In this document: positions 1-12,360 of the stretch, in pieces
Numbering within the stretch: position 1 is the first letter of the stretch
How the letters are laid out: each line of letters opens with the position of its first letter
Origin: Ulva prolifera
Taxonomy: Eukaryota; Chlorophyta; Ulvophyceae; Ulvales; Ulvaceae
Direction: 5' to 3'
Assembly: GCA_023078555.1 (NCBI GenBank)
Contig: CM041197.1
Location: 4,795,810 to 4,859,809, forward strand
DNA length: 64,000 nt
Translations under genes and position numbers: made by a program
The notes under the pieces: generated by a model
Seen by the model: the letters and a program-made list of their open reading frames with translations, nothing else
What the model was told of the DNA's origin: nothing
The model's database searches: none

Positions 1-735
1 AGCATGATTGAACTCAACACTATTGCCGTCATCGTGCTGCTCCCGCGTTCTCAGCCATGTGACCCGCGGCTGCCGCAGCGTGCACCCCGCCGGCCACAGC
101 ACGCGCAGCGCCCACTCCACCCCAAAGCCACACAGTCCCCTCAGCCGCTCGCAGAGGATGCACAGCATGCACTACAGGACGCCTCTGGCCGTGGGCGTCA
201 GGTGCCGAGCCCATGCATGCTCTTCACAAGCGGCTCAGCATGGCACGGCATGGCACAGCATAGCGTAGCAAGGCAGGCCGACACCGGAACAGCCACGACA
301 CCGGGGAACCCCATGGTCCCGCAGTCCCAGCTGTCGGTGCTCCCTGAACACGGCGGAGGAGAGAACAGTGGTGCGCCGCGGCACTGAGGCACCCACGTGC
401 TTCCAGAACCCACCGCAGCGCCTCGACGGTGCACGGCAGGAGCAGCGCATGCGCGCAATGCATGTGGCGACGCTGCATGAGGCGCCCCTTGCACAGGCAC
501 GCCACCCCAGCCCCACCCACGCCGGCGCAGCTGAGCACACAGCGTCTGCAGCACATGCCAGTGCAGCCTGCACATGGAGATGTTCTCCACTTCTCCCCGT
601 CACCGACGCCACGCCCACGGCATGCATGGACTGCATGCGTTCCAGCCGCACGCCGCCTCTCCATTGCAAACTCAACCCAAAGCTCCAGAACAGGTGCCAT
701 TATCCGGCTGCGTCATCTGGGGTCAGCGGCCGCCG
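1..735. other. 3' flank of the DEG9 gene, no gene recognised
   Basis: This stretch lies downstream of the minus-strand protease stop codon. Open frames are present on both strands, but they overlap each other, are Cys/His/Arg-rich and match no family I recognise, as expected for GC-rich non-coding DNA. It contains a short run of repeats related to GGCACAGCAT around 240-265. The 3' UTR of the protease probably lies here, but I found no TGTAA-type signal on the minus strand. Confidence 0.5.
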
Positions 736-3700
736 TCACGCCGACGCGTTGGCGGCAACACCGTCAGCGGCCGCCGGCGCCTCCGGCGCGTCCGGCGGCC
801 GCGTGAGGTCGACGGAGCGCTGCTGCGGGATGTTGTGGGTGCGGAGGATGTCCGGGGTGGAGGCGCGGGCGGCGGCCGCGTCGAGCACGACGACTTCGTC
901 GTGGTCCATCTCGAACACGAAGAACGGCGCCTCCGTCGCAGCCTCGATCATGTCGACGAGCTGCCGCAGGTTGCGCACCGGCTGTCCATTGAACTTGATC
1001 ACCTGAACAGCGGGCCCCGATGGTCAGCTCGGCTCTGGCACGCCACCAGCCCCTCGGTGCAGACAAGCATGGTGCCTGCCTCACCTCTGTCGCTGTAACG
1101 CATGCAGCTGCTGCATCAACACTGCAGAGCACACCACAGGCTGTGTGTGAGGTCCACAGGTGCGCGCAGCGTGCATGTTGCGTACACACAGCGCCAGGTG
1201 CGGACGGTGTTCCATCGTCGCCTCACAGCCAACAGGCCGCGTGAGGTCTGTTGGCTGTGAGGTGACGATGGAACACCGTCGCATCACAGGCGCGAGGAGT
1301 CAGAAGGGGTGGGGGGGGGGGAGGGGGGGCATGCAAGCTAGTACCAAAAACAAATCCTTCATCTCACACCGCCTGTAGGTGCACCTAGACCTGCAGGGGG
1401 GTTGGAGGATCGCATGTGCCCGCCGCAAGCTACGCCGTGACCACCCGCAGATGAACTACATAACCACAGCAGCGCCGGTCCCTGTGACGCATGGCATGTC
1501 TCCCACGCCGATCGATTCGCGTGCGCATTTCCTGCTGTGCGGTACGCAGAATGGGTGCGGTGACCGCACTCGCGTGCTTCGGGTGGGGGGTGAGTGCAGG
1601 GGCGGTGCGGTAGCGCGGTGGCCGTACCTGCACGTTCGCGACGTCCTCGTATCCGACGGTCGCATCGCACGCCAGCACCTGGCTCAGCAGCACCACCTGC
1701 TCGTCCGCCCGCTGCGGCCGGCCGTAGCACACCTGCACACGTGCACGCCCCGAGTCAAACTCCACGCCCCGAGTCAAACTCCGCTGGCAGGCGGCACCCC
1801 CCCAAAACATGGTACAACAGTATCTTGGGAGCGGTACGGTGTCTTCGCCGGAGACTCCATTCCAGAGCTGCGGATGCAAGAGAGTGGCTACAGGGGCGCA
1901 CACCTTGTCGAGGATGGCTACAGGCGCGAGGGACAGGAAGTCCGGCCCGTACTCGCTGGCGAGGTAGGGCTCGCACGCGACCGTGAACACGAGGCCGGAG
2001 CAGACGTAGTAGGAGGGGTCCCGGGAGGCGAGGTGGGCGGGCACGAGCTGGCCGGGGGCCGTGAGCGTCACCTCGAGGTCGCGCTCGGTGCCGCCGCGCA
2101 GCACGGTCAGCGGCACCGTGTCGCCGACGAAGCGCTGAGAGACGAGGTAGGAGAACATGATGCGCTCGCCGGTGCGGAAGGCGACCGTGCCGTCGCTGCT
2201 GATCGGGTTGCCGTCAAACTCGAGCAGCACGTCGCCGGGGGCGAGCACGCCGTGGGAGCAGCTCGTGGCCGCGACGTGCACAACCAGGACGCCCTTGTGG
2301 TGGCCCTGCACGTGCACGCTGCGTGCTGCATGCGGTGTGCTGCGATGCGGCGTGTGAGCCGGCGGCTGCAGAGAGCGCGTGCTCCAAGTGCCGGACTCAT
2401 CTGTTGCGGCTCGCATGGGTAACATAAAACAAGTACTGGGGCCATTATATGGCCGTTCACCAAAACAAGGTACAAACTACCAGGCCTTGCATCACAACAC
2501 GGCTCGCATGGGGCATGTCGACGCAGAGACGGCAGCGGAGCGCTGGGTCAAGACGCGGGAAGCCGTGGCGCAGGCGGCACCGGCTCAGCTGTTGCCAGCC
2601 CCCCCCTTAGCCTGTCTCAGCAATGCACTTGTTCGTTGCAGACGGATGACCGTCAGCCAGACACTGCTCGCAGGCACAAGGCGGAATTCCGCCGAGGCAG
2701 TAGGCCAGAGGGGCAGACACCCGAACCCCGACACTCGCCGCTCGCACACAGAACGAGCACAAACACAACCACGACGCCGCAGTGCGCACGGCATGCGTCA
2801 CCAAGACATCACCGGAAACGCATGTACCACTAAAACGACAATGGGCAGCAAAAAAATGTACACAATAACGAAAAAGCACACTCAGGCGACAAAGTACGAA
2901 TTTCGGGCAGACCCCCCCGAGCGGTGGAGATTTCGGCACGTGTCCTCGCAGCGCCGTACCTGCATCAGCATGTGGCGCTTGAGCGCGTCGCTCTCCATGC
3001 GCTGCCAGCTCACGCCGAGCATCGGGAAGCCGGTGTACTTGGCGGAGCGGTCGTAGTCGTCGAGGAAGTGCGCGATGACGCTCGTCGGGATGACCCAGCC
3101 GACGTTCTCGACGTCGCTGCCGGCGAAGCTCTGGAACGCGACGCCGACGAGGCGCCCGACTTCGTCAAACACGGGGCCGCCGCTGTTGCCGCTGTTGATC
3201 GCGGCGTCGATTTGCACGCCGAGCAGCTGCGTCGAGCCGTGCACGTACGTCGTCACCTGCAGCGGATCGGACGATTGATGCCGTTGTGGATGTACAGCGC
3301 AGTACAAGAGCTTGGGCCAGTGCATGGCAGAGCACCAGAGCAAACTACCATGCATCATCGCATGTACCGGCATCCGACGATCTGCAATCCGGTTACAGAT
3401 CCGGGGGCTGCCTGACATGCATGGGGTGCATGCATGTAGGCATGCACATAAGGGGAGGGGGTATGTTGATCACGTGGCCAGCATGCATAATGTCCATGCA
3501 TACAGTGCAGCGGCGACGGGGGAGACGCGCCTCGATGCGGGACACGACGCCGGCGGTGACGCTAATGGTGTCGCCACCGAGGGGGTAGCCGACGACAGCG
3601 ACGGATTCCTGCAGGCTGGGCATCGGGCCGAGGGTCATCGCGTTCAGGCCGTCCCAGAAGTCGGCGTCGTCGACGGTGAGCAGCGCGAGGTCGCACTCCG

Positions 3701-5414
3701 TGCCGATCGCGAGCACCCGCGCGAGGTGCTTCTTGTCGTCGCCCCGCCGCTTCACGCGCACCTGCGCGCGCAATTGCGCTATGAGTGGCCCGTGCGCCAA
3801 GGCGGGTGAACGCCATCGTGTCTCTGTTGCGTGTGACCGGACATCGGGCGAAGGCAGATGTGACGTGGGGGCGCACGAACAATTGTGGTGGACACGATGG
3901 GGCTATTGATCAAGCTCACATGGCGCATGCAATTTGTGAGCATTGCAGACGTAGCGAGTGGCCACATGTGGGTAGGGTCCCGAGGAATCGAGGGAAGAAG
4001 GTGGCTGCATGTCAGTGGCATTCGCAGATGCCAGTTCCCGGAGCTGTGGCTGTGATCCGCAGATGCCGGTCCGGGCGCGCTCAGCCCTGCAATGCATTGC
4101 TCGGGAAGCAGGCAACACTGTGCAGCAGGGAAAGCGTGTAGCCGGCGCCGCGCAGCAGGCGCGCCGCGCTGCGGGGGCTGCGCGCACCTGGGAGTGGTAC
4201 TCCACGCTGTGGCCGTTCGTGAGCAGCCACCGCTTCGCGTTGCCGCTGGCGTCCGGTTCTCCCCAGACGACCGCAAACCCTGAGGACGACGAGCTGTACT
4301 GCCGCTGCCTCTGCCACGGCAGCGAGTAGTTGGGCTCAGTGTGCCTGCACCCCAGCCAGAGCATGTCTCTCACCCTTAGACTCCCATATGCCTCGATCCC
4401 CCCCCGCAAGATACCTGCAGGGCTCACAGAGCCAAGGCATGCTCACCAGCACCCGGGAGTGGTACAAGGACAAAGTCGAAGGACTCGTGCGTGTTGGCTG
4501 GACGAATCCATCCAGGAACCACGAGCTTGCAGGTCCAGGGCCCTGAGGCCGCTCGTGTGTATGACACATGCATACATATGGGCGGAGGTTGCGTCTCGGT
4601 GTGGTGTGGTGAACCGTGGTGTGTTTGTGACGAATGCTTTGCGCCGGTTGAGTGTGGCGTTGTGCAAAGGGAATGCGATTGTGCTCCGTGCGGGGCTTCA
4701 ATCGTTGGCTGGAATCACCGGCAGGGCTGTGGTACGCGCTCGTGCCCGGCGTAGTGCCATGACTGAGTGAGTGAGTGGATTTGCGAGTGGATTCCGAGAA
4801 ATGGCTCGATGCCCGGCCTTTGTCCTTTGTAACTACATATGCATGTGCAGTATGCATGGGGCCGAGTGAGGGGGAGAGTACATTCTCTCTGGCAACAGAG
4901 CATCGCTGCCCAGCTGCCGTGTTCCCCCTCCTGCAACCGATCGGCTGGCCGGTTGATGACAGTGTGAGCAAGGCAACGTGTGGGGGGAGGCGCGCCTACA
5001 GTACACCTTGATGACAGGGTTCATCAACTTCTCAAACGCGGCCCGGTCCGCCACCGCCGCCTGCAGCTCAGGCACCTCCCCCGCACCCAGCACCACCCCC
5101 TCCCCCTCCTCCGAGTCCATCTCCTCTTCGTCCATGCTGTCGCCTGCGGCGCTATCGAGCGGTACGCCGCGGCCGCGGCCGCGGCGGCCCCCTGGCGCGG
5201 CCCCCGTCGCGCTCTCTATGAAGTCGGCGTACCGCGGCGTGCGGGGGGTGGCGGGGGTGGAGGGGTGGCGGGGGGGCGCGTCAGGGGACGTGGGGGCGCG
5301 GGGTGGGACGGGCGGCCTGTGGAGCGTAGGGGGGGCTGGCGGGGGGCCTGCATGGGGCCCCCCTGTGGTCGGACCACCCCGGTTCGCGTCCCTCGATCGG
5401 CCTCCCTGCACCAT
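736..5414 (-). CDS. DEG9: DEG9-type HtrA serine protease with PDZ domains (7 exons)
   Basis: ATP-independent serine endoprotease of the DegP/HtrA class, closest in plan to plant DEG9 (nucleus/nucleolus in Arabidopsis). Exons, minus strand: 5414-4996, 4344-4188, 3761-3531, 3256-2960, 2305-1904, 1732-1628, 1002-736; they join in frame to 625 residues. Residues 1-130 are Pro/Ala-rich with an Arg-Gly stretch and an acidic patch ([11 protein letters not shown]), suited to nuclear targeting. The trypsin-like domain follows, with triad His185 ([11 protein letters not shown]), Asp216 (TECDLALL) and Ser294 (NSGNSGGPV). A first PDZ domain starts near residue 369 ([18 protein letters not shown]). Later segments ([35 protein letters not shown]) match the DEG9 C-terminal half. 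The start is the first ATG of the frame, context gccATGG. Introns 1 and 3 require GC donors. A retrotransposon end lies in intron 1 and a hairpin repeat in intron 6. Family assignment is firm; localisation is inferred. Confidence 0.9.
1203..1280. repeat. 33-bp inverted repeat (hairpin) in DEG9 intron 6
   Basis: Arms 1203-1235 and 1248-1280 are reverse complements with one mismatch and are separated by a 12-base loop. The element lies wholly inside the intron between the last two protease exons. It could be a small foldback element. Confidence 0.85.
4581..4833 (+). mobile_element. 5'-truncated non-LTR retrotransposon end in DEG9 intron 1
   Basis: A 253-bp insertion flanked by the direct repeat TACATATG (4573-4580 and 4834-4841). 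Its frame ending at 4770 carries [17 protein letters not shown] and [15 protein letters not shown], nearly identical to the longer minus-strand copy at 42942-43851. The 3' end reads CTTTGTCCTTTGTAAC. The protein segment resembles the C-terminal tail of reverse transcriptases of algal LINE-type elements, as far as I recognise it. Orientation is opposite to the host gene. Confidence 0.8.
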
Positions 5415-8400
5415 GGCATGGATGCCGTGTGAACACCAGGAGATAGTAGCTCCCTGTGCGTTTCACCACGCATTGGAAGTGAGGAACAGTTGCTAGCATT
5501 TGCTTTCGTGCGCATCGGAGGCGGTGAATCATCGAAACGGCACGGGCCGTGTGTACATGCATGCACATCCCAACCCCTGCACAAAGCTGCCGTGGCTAGA
5601 ATCAGCTTGAATCCCGGGCCTTAGCCCGGCTGTTTCATGCATCCGGTAGCGCCGCGAGCTGCGGCGGTGACTGCGTGCATGGCCACAACGATGTGGGTGT
5701 GGAGGGCACATGGGCACCGTTTGCCCTGGACCTGATGAATGCTGCATCAGGGTCGGTGGGCACAACCGCCCTCCACGTTGAGTCCCCACGACCCACACGG
5801 AGAACCCCCCTTCGGATGGTAGAGGTGGATGCATAAGCAATACCAAAGGCAAAGAATGGTGTACATGCGGTGTGGTGACGGCGGCTGAGAAGTGCCGCGA
5901 ACCTCTCCCAAGGCGGTGCCCTGTTCGGACCATGACCACTGCAGATACCCGGCGCCTCGATGGCAAGCGGCCTCCAGAGGTGATCACCTGATGCGCCTTC
6001 CGCCCTGATTCAGGCACACAGAAACAAGGACAGAGTGCCCTGTGCAGACGGCACTGAAGTCGATGTGCGGCAGCAGACGCCGCGGCCCCCATTGCGAGGG
6101 GGGGTCGGCGGCCACCGCCGCGGTGTTCTGAAACGGTTCCCTGGATGCAGTGCGAGGCCTCGCCCGCGGGCCTCGCCTGGCTGCTTCCCGGGTGCGGGAA
6201 CGTGTCTGCGCGCTGTCACCGGGCCATCAGCAGCAATGGCAGTCTCACAGCATTGGCACAGCCATGTCGGTGCTGAGTGTGGCATGTCGACGGGCCAGTG
6301 TGGTTGACACTGGCATACAGGGATCAGCAGTTGCAGTTCAAGACGCGATTGTCCACTGGCCACGTGAATGCATTCCAAAGGGCGTTTACATTGCGCCTTC
6401 CGTTTGCTGACCCCGAAATGTGGATGGATGACCAAGTGCTGTGCATGCAGCGGAGGGCCGTAAGCCACAATGCACTGCGATCGCCTGGGCTCCATGCGCA
6501 TGCACACATACGCGAGGCAGCAAGCTAAGGTGAAGCACTGGTGCATCTTCATACTGGTTGGACGCTATCGATGAGACATGGATGAATCGTAGCTGCATGG
6601 CAACGCGTCGGAACTGCTAGGAGTTCTATGCAGGCATTTATGTAGGATACCCCGTTGAGATGTGACGGAACAGAGAGGCCAGTTTACCATGTTAACATAC
6701 TAAACTTCCACCGAGATGCAGTCCACTATGCACAAGACGTGCAGCATCCTTGGGAGGTAAAGGTGTTCAGGTGAGACCAGGCCGCATGCAGAAATTTAGC
6801 GAACAGACATGTAGCCTTCGTGCATGAAAGGCGAATAATAGTTCAGGTTCATACCTGGCTACGGGTCGACGCTGTGGGTGTGCCGTCAACATTCGAGTCC
6901 GTTGCTCTGCATCTCCAGGCACTGCTTCTTGGGATGGCTGAAGACCTGGCTCGTGATGCACCGATGCGCACGCAAGCGGCGTGACAGCGGCTCATAACTG
7001 CGCGATACCGATGCAGATGTATCTGAAGCATGCGCCGTGAACGTTGGCTGTCGGCAGAGGTCGACCCAAGCAACCACCTACCTCGGGCAGGGACACCTTG
7101 ACGACAGCGTGGGCAATCAATATAGTGTAGCTAAGCATACACTACGGGATAGTACTATCATTGTGGCTGCTCTTTCAACGCGCCAAGTGTGGCGGCACTA
7201 AGTAGACCTGGAATACTGCTGTTTCTCGGCGTGCGCATGTCACATTGAATAGAGCACTACGTAAGGGAAGATCAACACACGATACTGTTGGGAAACTGCA
7301 CTGTCAGACGTGTTGCTTGACCGCAGCTATGGCATGTTGGTTTCAGTTGCTGGCGCGAGGAGAGAGCAGCACGTCAACGTTCAGCCTTGCCAACACCCCT
7401 GGCCACGCGTCGGCGCCGAATGCGTATACGACGCGATAAGCAGGCTCATGACGATGTCACTCTAGCCACGAGCAGGCATGGGAATGGACTCAATGCAGCT
7501 GCTTGCAGATTTGGACCAGAAACTTTAGCGCCCGCTCTGCTTGGACAGCAGCAATCGTTTTGGCAGTCTTGGTTTCGGCCGCCTAGAACTCGTCGATCTG
7601 CACTGCGCTCCCACACTATCGCGTAAACAGCAGTTTCAAACTATGAGGTCTGCAAGTCATGTATCGACGCCGGCTTCACGCAGCCCTTGCCTAGGTGCGC
7701 TTGAACTAGTCCTGCCACAGATTCCACAAGTCTCGGCACTGCATTGCCCGTCGAACGCACGCCTTATTGGCTTGGAAAAACACAATTGACGTATTGCATG
7801 ATATCACTGAGGTGCATTGCGCGGCTCTCGAGGTCCAAACATCATTGCAGTCCCAGTGCGAGTATAATTCAGACAGCCGCATCGGCACAGCGATATGCAC
7901 CCCCGAGATAGTTCACGACAACGAGTCGGCTGATACAGAAGTCTAATGGTATGAACCACTGGTTGGTAGAGTGTGCCTTGGTTCGCATCGTGTTTGCCGG
8001 CGAGACGCCCCACAGTCTCGGATCGAAACCTTCGCATGCCAGATTGCACTCTGGCCGTAGACATCACGCCTCGCCACAACTCCCATCATACCATCATGGC
8101 ATGCGTGTTTCTTCATGGGCTGTATCTGCTGTTTCTCATTGTCAGCGTGCGGTCACATCGGGGCGGTTCGACGTCACGCGACGAGCACGAAGCGTTCCTG
8201 GTCTGCAGATGATCTATGCACAATACGGCCGCTTCCGCATCTCCTAGTGCGCCTGCGTTCCTGAACATGTTGCTATTCACCTCCTGAATGAATCTGAAGC
8301 ACGCATGACTGCCACAAGTTGGCAGAACTTTCTCTGATCTGCATTCGAAGCCACTCACCAGTTCCGCTATCCTAACTGCAAGACTGAACCCCCCAACACC

Positions 8401-8669
8401 CACCCTCAATCCGTTGTACCCATTGATCTGCTTCATACTCAGTAATCTGTCATCATCAGTGCTTTTGGGTTGCACATGCTTTCCTTGAATCTACAGCATG
8501 ATGTGCATCCCAAAAAACCGCCTATTCCCAGCACCCACCAGCTCCTCACTCATCCTCTCAACACCCCCCGCTTCACCCCTGGCCCCACCGCCGAGTTTCC
8601 CATGCTCTGTCCACTTACATGTACCGGCACACCTGATCTGGCAGCAATCGATTACAGTACACCCAAGCT
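5415..8669. other. Divergent intergenic region between DEG9 and ASS
   Basis: About 3.2 kb between the starts of two divergently transcribed genes; it should hold both promoters and 5' UTRs. I see no convincing open frame. The frames on both strands between 5500 and 6600 overlap, are His/Arg/Pro-rich and match nothing I know. Base composition falls between about 6600 and 8500 relative to the flanking exons. No tRNA or recognisable RNA gene was found. Confidence 0.5.
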
Positions 8670-11600
8670 ATGGCGGGCGCGCTGCAAGGCGTGGAGGGGG
8701 TCCCAGCGGCAACGCAGGCCCGGCCACAGCCTGATGGCGTACGCTTGGCAGGTTGAGATTCACTCTCCACAACACACTCACAACTGCATAAACCTTTCAC
8801 AGTGAGTCTCACAGCCCTCCTGTACCCCGAACCAGTGCTGCGCCGTCGGGGCTGGCCACATACACAATTCCGAGCAATTAGCTCTGGTGTCTCGATCACA
8901 GCCCTGGAAATGCTGCAAGGCAACCCAGCACTGCCCTCTATCCAGCAGGTTCCCACTGTCGTGGTGATGCAGGTGCTGCGAGGTCAGCGCGGCGAGCCCG
9001 GGGCGCGGCCCCCCGCGCCGCAGTCGGCAACGTCGACAAGGCCGTGCTCGCCTACTCCGGGGGCCTTGACACGTCCGTCATCCTGAAGTGGCTAAAGGAG
9101 GAGTATGACTGCGAGGTCATCACCTTCACTGCGGATCTCGGCCAGGCACGCCCCCTCATGTGCAGTCTGCACCCACCCCCCCTCCTCCGCGCTGAGGTGG
9201 ACCCACGGATCGATGCTGTTGCTTGCATCGCTTTGCGGCGTGATCTGCCGTGCAATGGCACAAGCTCTGTTTCTTTCTCCTCCTCATCCACGCTTCCCCT
9301 CGCCGGTTTGCAAACTGCGAGACTCCACGCCATATGCCCGCTTTGATGTCATCTCATCATCCCGCCGAAGCAACATATTGTCAGCCCGGCCCGCGCAGCT
9401 CAGGTCTCAGCAGAGATTGAGGCGGACAGCCACACGTCTTGCATGGCGCTGGCCGTCACGTCCCGGCACTGCTGCACTGCGCTGAGCTCCAGACAGACTG
9501 CCTCACGACATGCAAGGTACCCGTGTCCATCTGTATGCGGCCACGTAGCGGTGTGTGGGTCACAAGGACAAAGCGAGCAAGGCAGGTAGCACCGCGAGCA
9601 GCAACCAGGGGAACCGCACACTACGCAACAAGCCACACGCCGCACACAGCACACCCATGCACCGCCAGCACCCGCGCCGGCCACAGCCACACAGCCACAC
9701 ACCCACATAGCGGTGTGTGCGTTGGCGTGTCAGCACTGCAGCGCGCCAGGCCGCCGTGATGTTATGAAAGAGTAGATGGATTGAACCATAGACAGAACCG
9801 GGAAACCGCTCGGAACAGCTTCACTTATCAGCGACCAACACGGCATGCACCACCCGGGTGCATGGCCACGTTTTCGACAAAAGGATCCCCTGGCCGCGAC
9901 GTGATGTTGAAGAAATGACTGACGCCAATGCAGGGTGAGGAGCTGGAGCCGGCGCGCAAGAAGGCGGAGGAGTACGGCGTGAAGCAGATCTTCATCGACG
10001 ACCTACGCGAGGACTTTGTGCGCGACTACGTCTTCCCGATGTTCCGCGGCAACGCGCTCTACGAGGGCATCTACCTGCTCGGCACCTCCATCGCGCGCCC
10101 GCTCATCGCGAAGCGCCAGATCGAGATCGCGCAGGAGTGCGGCGCTGACGCGGTGTCGCACGGCGCGACCGGCAAGGGTAACGACCAGATCCGGTTCGAG
10201 GTCGGGTACTACGCGCTGAAGCCCGACGTGAAAGTGATTGCGCCGTGGCGCGAGTGGGACCTCAACTCGCGCACGAAGCTGATCGCGTACGCGGAGGCCG
10301 CGGGCATCCCGGTGCCGGAGACGAAGCGCGGTGCGGCTCCCCCCGGTCTCTCTGCCGTTCCTCTGAGCCAGCCGCTGCGCGTGCTGTGCATGCTGTGTGT
10401 TGAGACAGAAAGCCAGCGCGCTGTGCCTCCCGCACCGTCTCTGTGTGTGTTACCAGGACGAATGAGGCAGGAAGCGCCGCAGGAATAGGGTGCAGTACGA
10501 GACCAGGAGCAGCAGCACGGTACAGAGCTGCGGTTGGAGCTGCTGTGCGAGCGGTGCTGGGGTGGCGGTCAGCTGCACGCCCCTACGCTGCAGCGGCTGC
10601 ATTCTTGCGGTGTTTCTATCTAGTAGCCTCTAGCGCATAGCTGTACAGGCGTTCCTTCGATTACCGGTGCTCGGACGGACGCTTCTCATCTAACCAAGAC
10701 GCGCCCGTGCCCCGAGTGCTGAACCCGGTGGTCAGCATTGATCCCGCGCATACATGGCCTGCTCCGATTGGAATTGTTGTCTCGGTGTTGAGTGCAGTGT
10801 GTCATGACGTATCATTGCACCATGCAGCTGGCAGGCACCAGCGGCATCCAGGACTCGAGTCCGCGCCTCTGACCCTGACACCAACATGCTTTGCATGCAT
10901 GTCATGCATTAGTGCTGACGCCACCAGGGTGCAGGCGAGCCGCCGTACTCCATGGACGCCAACCTGCTGCACATCTCGTACGAGGGCAACGCGCTGGAGG
11001 ATCCCTGGCAGGAGGCGGAGGACGGCATGTGGACGCGCAGCGTGGACCCCGTCGACGCGCCCAACACGCCCGAGTACATCGAGGTAGAGTTTGAGGCCGG
11101 CAACGCCGTCGCGCTCAACGGCGAGCGCCTCTCGCCCGCCGTCATGCTCACCCGCCTCAACGAGCTCGGCGGCAAGCACGGTGCGGCCTACATGACGCCA
11201 GGCGGTGCCGCCTACATGCATGTTACCTCTCAACTGGCGTACATGCATGCATGAGTGCTTTGATCGTGTAGCAACGCACGTGGCCGAGGGCCAGGATGGC
11301 GGGGCGAGGCAACCCCCTCAGTCACTGCCAAAGCCTACCATCATTCAGATTTACTTAACTTTACCACCAGCCGCTGCAATGCATGGTGTGCATGCATGCA
11401 TGGGTTTAGTTCTGTCCTCATGAAAGCGCTCATGATGCACGTGAGCTATCATGCGCGCACCGCTCTGCTTGATCTGTTCTATCCACCTCAAATCACGCCC
11501 ACCTCTGGAGTCCTCGGGGTCTGCTGAAAAGACTGTGTAATCTTCAGCCCCTACGTGTTTCCGAACCCAGTACGCTCTATACTACATGGTGCAGTCACAT

Positions 11601-12074
11601 GGTGCTCAAAAAATGTCCCGGCGGGCTGCAGGCATCGGGCGCATCGACATCGTGGAGTCCCGGTTTGTCGGCATGAAGTCGCGCGGCTGCTACGAGACCC
11701 CCGGTGGCACCATCCTCTACCACGCCCACCGCTCCATGGAGTCCCTCACCCTGGACCGCGGCGAGCTCCACCTCAAGGACGAGCTCTCGCCGAAGTACGC
11801 GGAGCTCATCTACAACGGCTTCTGGTTCGCTCCGGAGCGCGAGGCGATGCAGAAGTTGATCGACCACACGCAGCGCTACTGCAGCGGCGCCGTGCGGCTC
11901 AAGCTCTTCAAGGGCGCCGCGAGCTGCGTCGGCCGGAAGTCGCCGTACTCGCTGTACAACCAGAAGCTGTCGTCGTTCGAGGACGACGAGGGGCTGTACG
12001 ACCAGCAGGACGCGCAGGGGTTCATCAAGCTCAACGCGCTGCGCCTGCGCACGCTCGGGGACGTGCGCAAGTGA
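8670..12074 (+). CDS. ASS1: Argininosuccinate synthase, bacterial-type, probably plastid-targeted
   Basis: Joins citrulline and aspartate with ATP to form argininosuccinate in arginine synthesis. Firm exons: 8973-9145, 9934-10330, 10935-11180, 11632-12074; phases join exactly. Visible motifs are the ATP/PPi loop [51 protein letters not shown] and the C-terminal [19 protein letters not shown]. The wording ([35 protein letters not shown]) follows alphaproteobacterial ArgG rather than the land-plant enzyme. Residues before the core ([16 protein letters not shown]) resemble the end of a plastid transit peptide. A start at 8670 with a 19-base first exon (MAGALQ) joins in phase but needs a GC donor, so it is tentative; with it the protein is 425 residues. 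The intron after 9145 uses a GC donor (CAG/GCACGC) and contains a 150-bp retrotransposon end; the preceding intron contains a MITE. Confidence 0.92.
8833..8933. mobile_element. hAT-like MITE, degenerate copy, upstream of the first firm ASS exon
   Basis: About 101 bp starting CAGTGCTG and ending AACCCAGCACTG, with the internal block CTGGAAATGCTGCAAGGC shared with copies at 35710, 44428, 47733 and 63715. No clean target-site duplication is visible here. It ends 39 bases before the exon starting at 8973. Confidence 0.65.
9558..9707 (-). mobile_element. 150-bp retrotransposon 3' end (subfamily B) in an ASS intron
   Basis: Flanked by a perfect 12-bp duplication TAGCGGTGTGTG (9546-9557 and 9708-9719). 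The left edge carries TCACAAGGACAAAGC, the complement of the shared 3' terminus. The following ~100 bp is nearly identical to the left part of the larger insertion at 35841-36908. Length and duplication fit target-primed insertion with 5' truncation. Confidence 0.8.
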
Positions 12075-12240
12075 TCACTTTGTGGCTACAAGGGGCTTAT
12101 GATGCATGCGCGGCGCTGTACGCGGCCTGCGCGTTCGGAACGCCGCGGGTGCGCGCCGGTATGAGGCGAACGAGGCTGCGCAAGCGCCGGGGTGTGCTGC
12201 GGTCGACGTGGCGCCGTGTGCGTGGTGGCTGCAGCGCATG

Positions 12241-12245
12241 TGTAA
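12241..12245 (+). terminator. Possible polyadenylation signal of ASS
   Basis: TGTAA lies 167 bases after the ASS stop codon. TGTAA is the usual poly(A) signal in volvocine and related green algae. The assignment is by motif and position only. Confidence 0.35.
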
Positions 12246-12268
12246 AATGAGGGCATGGAATGGGTGGC

Positions 12269-12360
12269 TGGTGGAGGTGCCGGGGTGCTTTGGCCCACCC
12301 GGTGGCAATGCATGCTGGTGGAGGCGCCGGGGTGCTGTGGCCCACCCCGTGGCAATGCAT
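12269..12360. repeat. 46-bp direct duplication
   Basis: Two adjacent units, 12269-12314 and 12315-12360, each running from CTGGTGGAGG to GGCAATGCAT, differ at a few bases. They lie in the ASS 3' flank. Confidence 0.8.

Noticed and set aside
224..700. Minus-strand frame of 158 codons beyond the protease
   Set aside because: It overlaps two other frames of similar length, is Cys/Arg/His-rich and has no recognisable domain or splice context; likely the 3' flank.
1379..2422. Plus-strand frame of 347 codons
   Set aside because: It is the complement of the protease PDZ exons, whose minus-strand reading matches the DEG9 family residue by residue.
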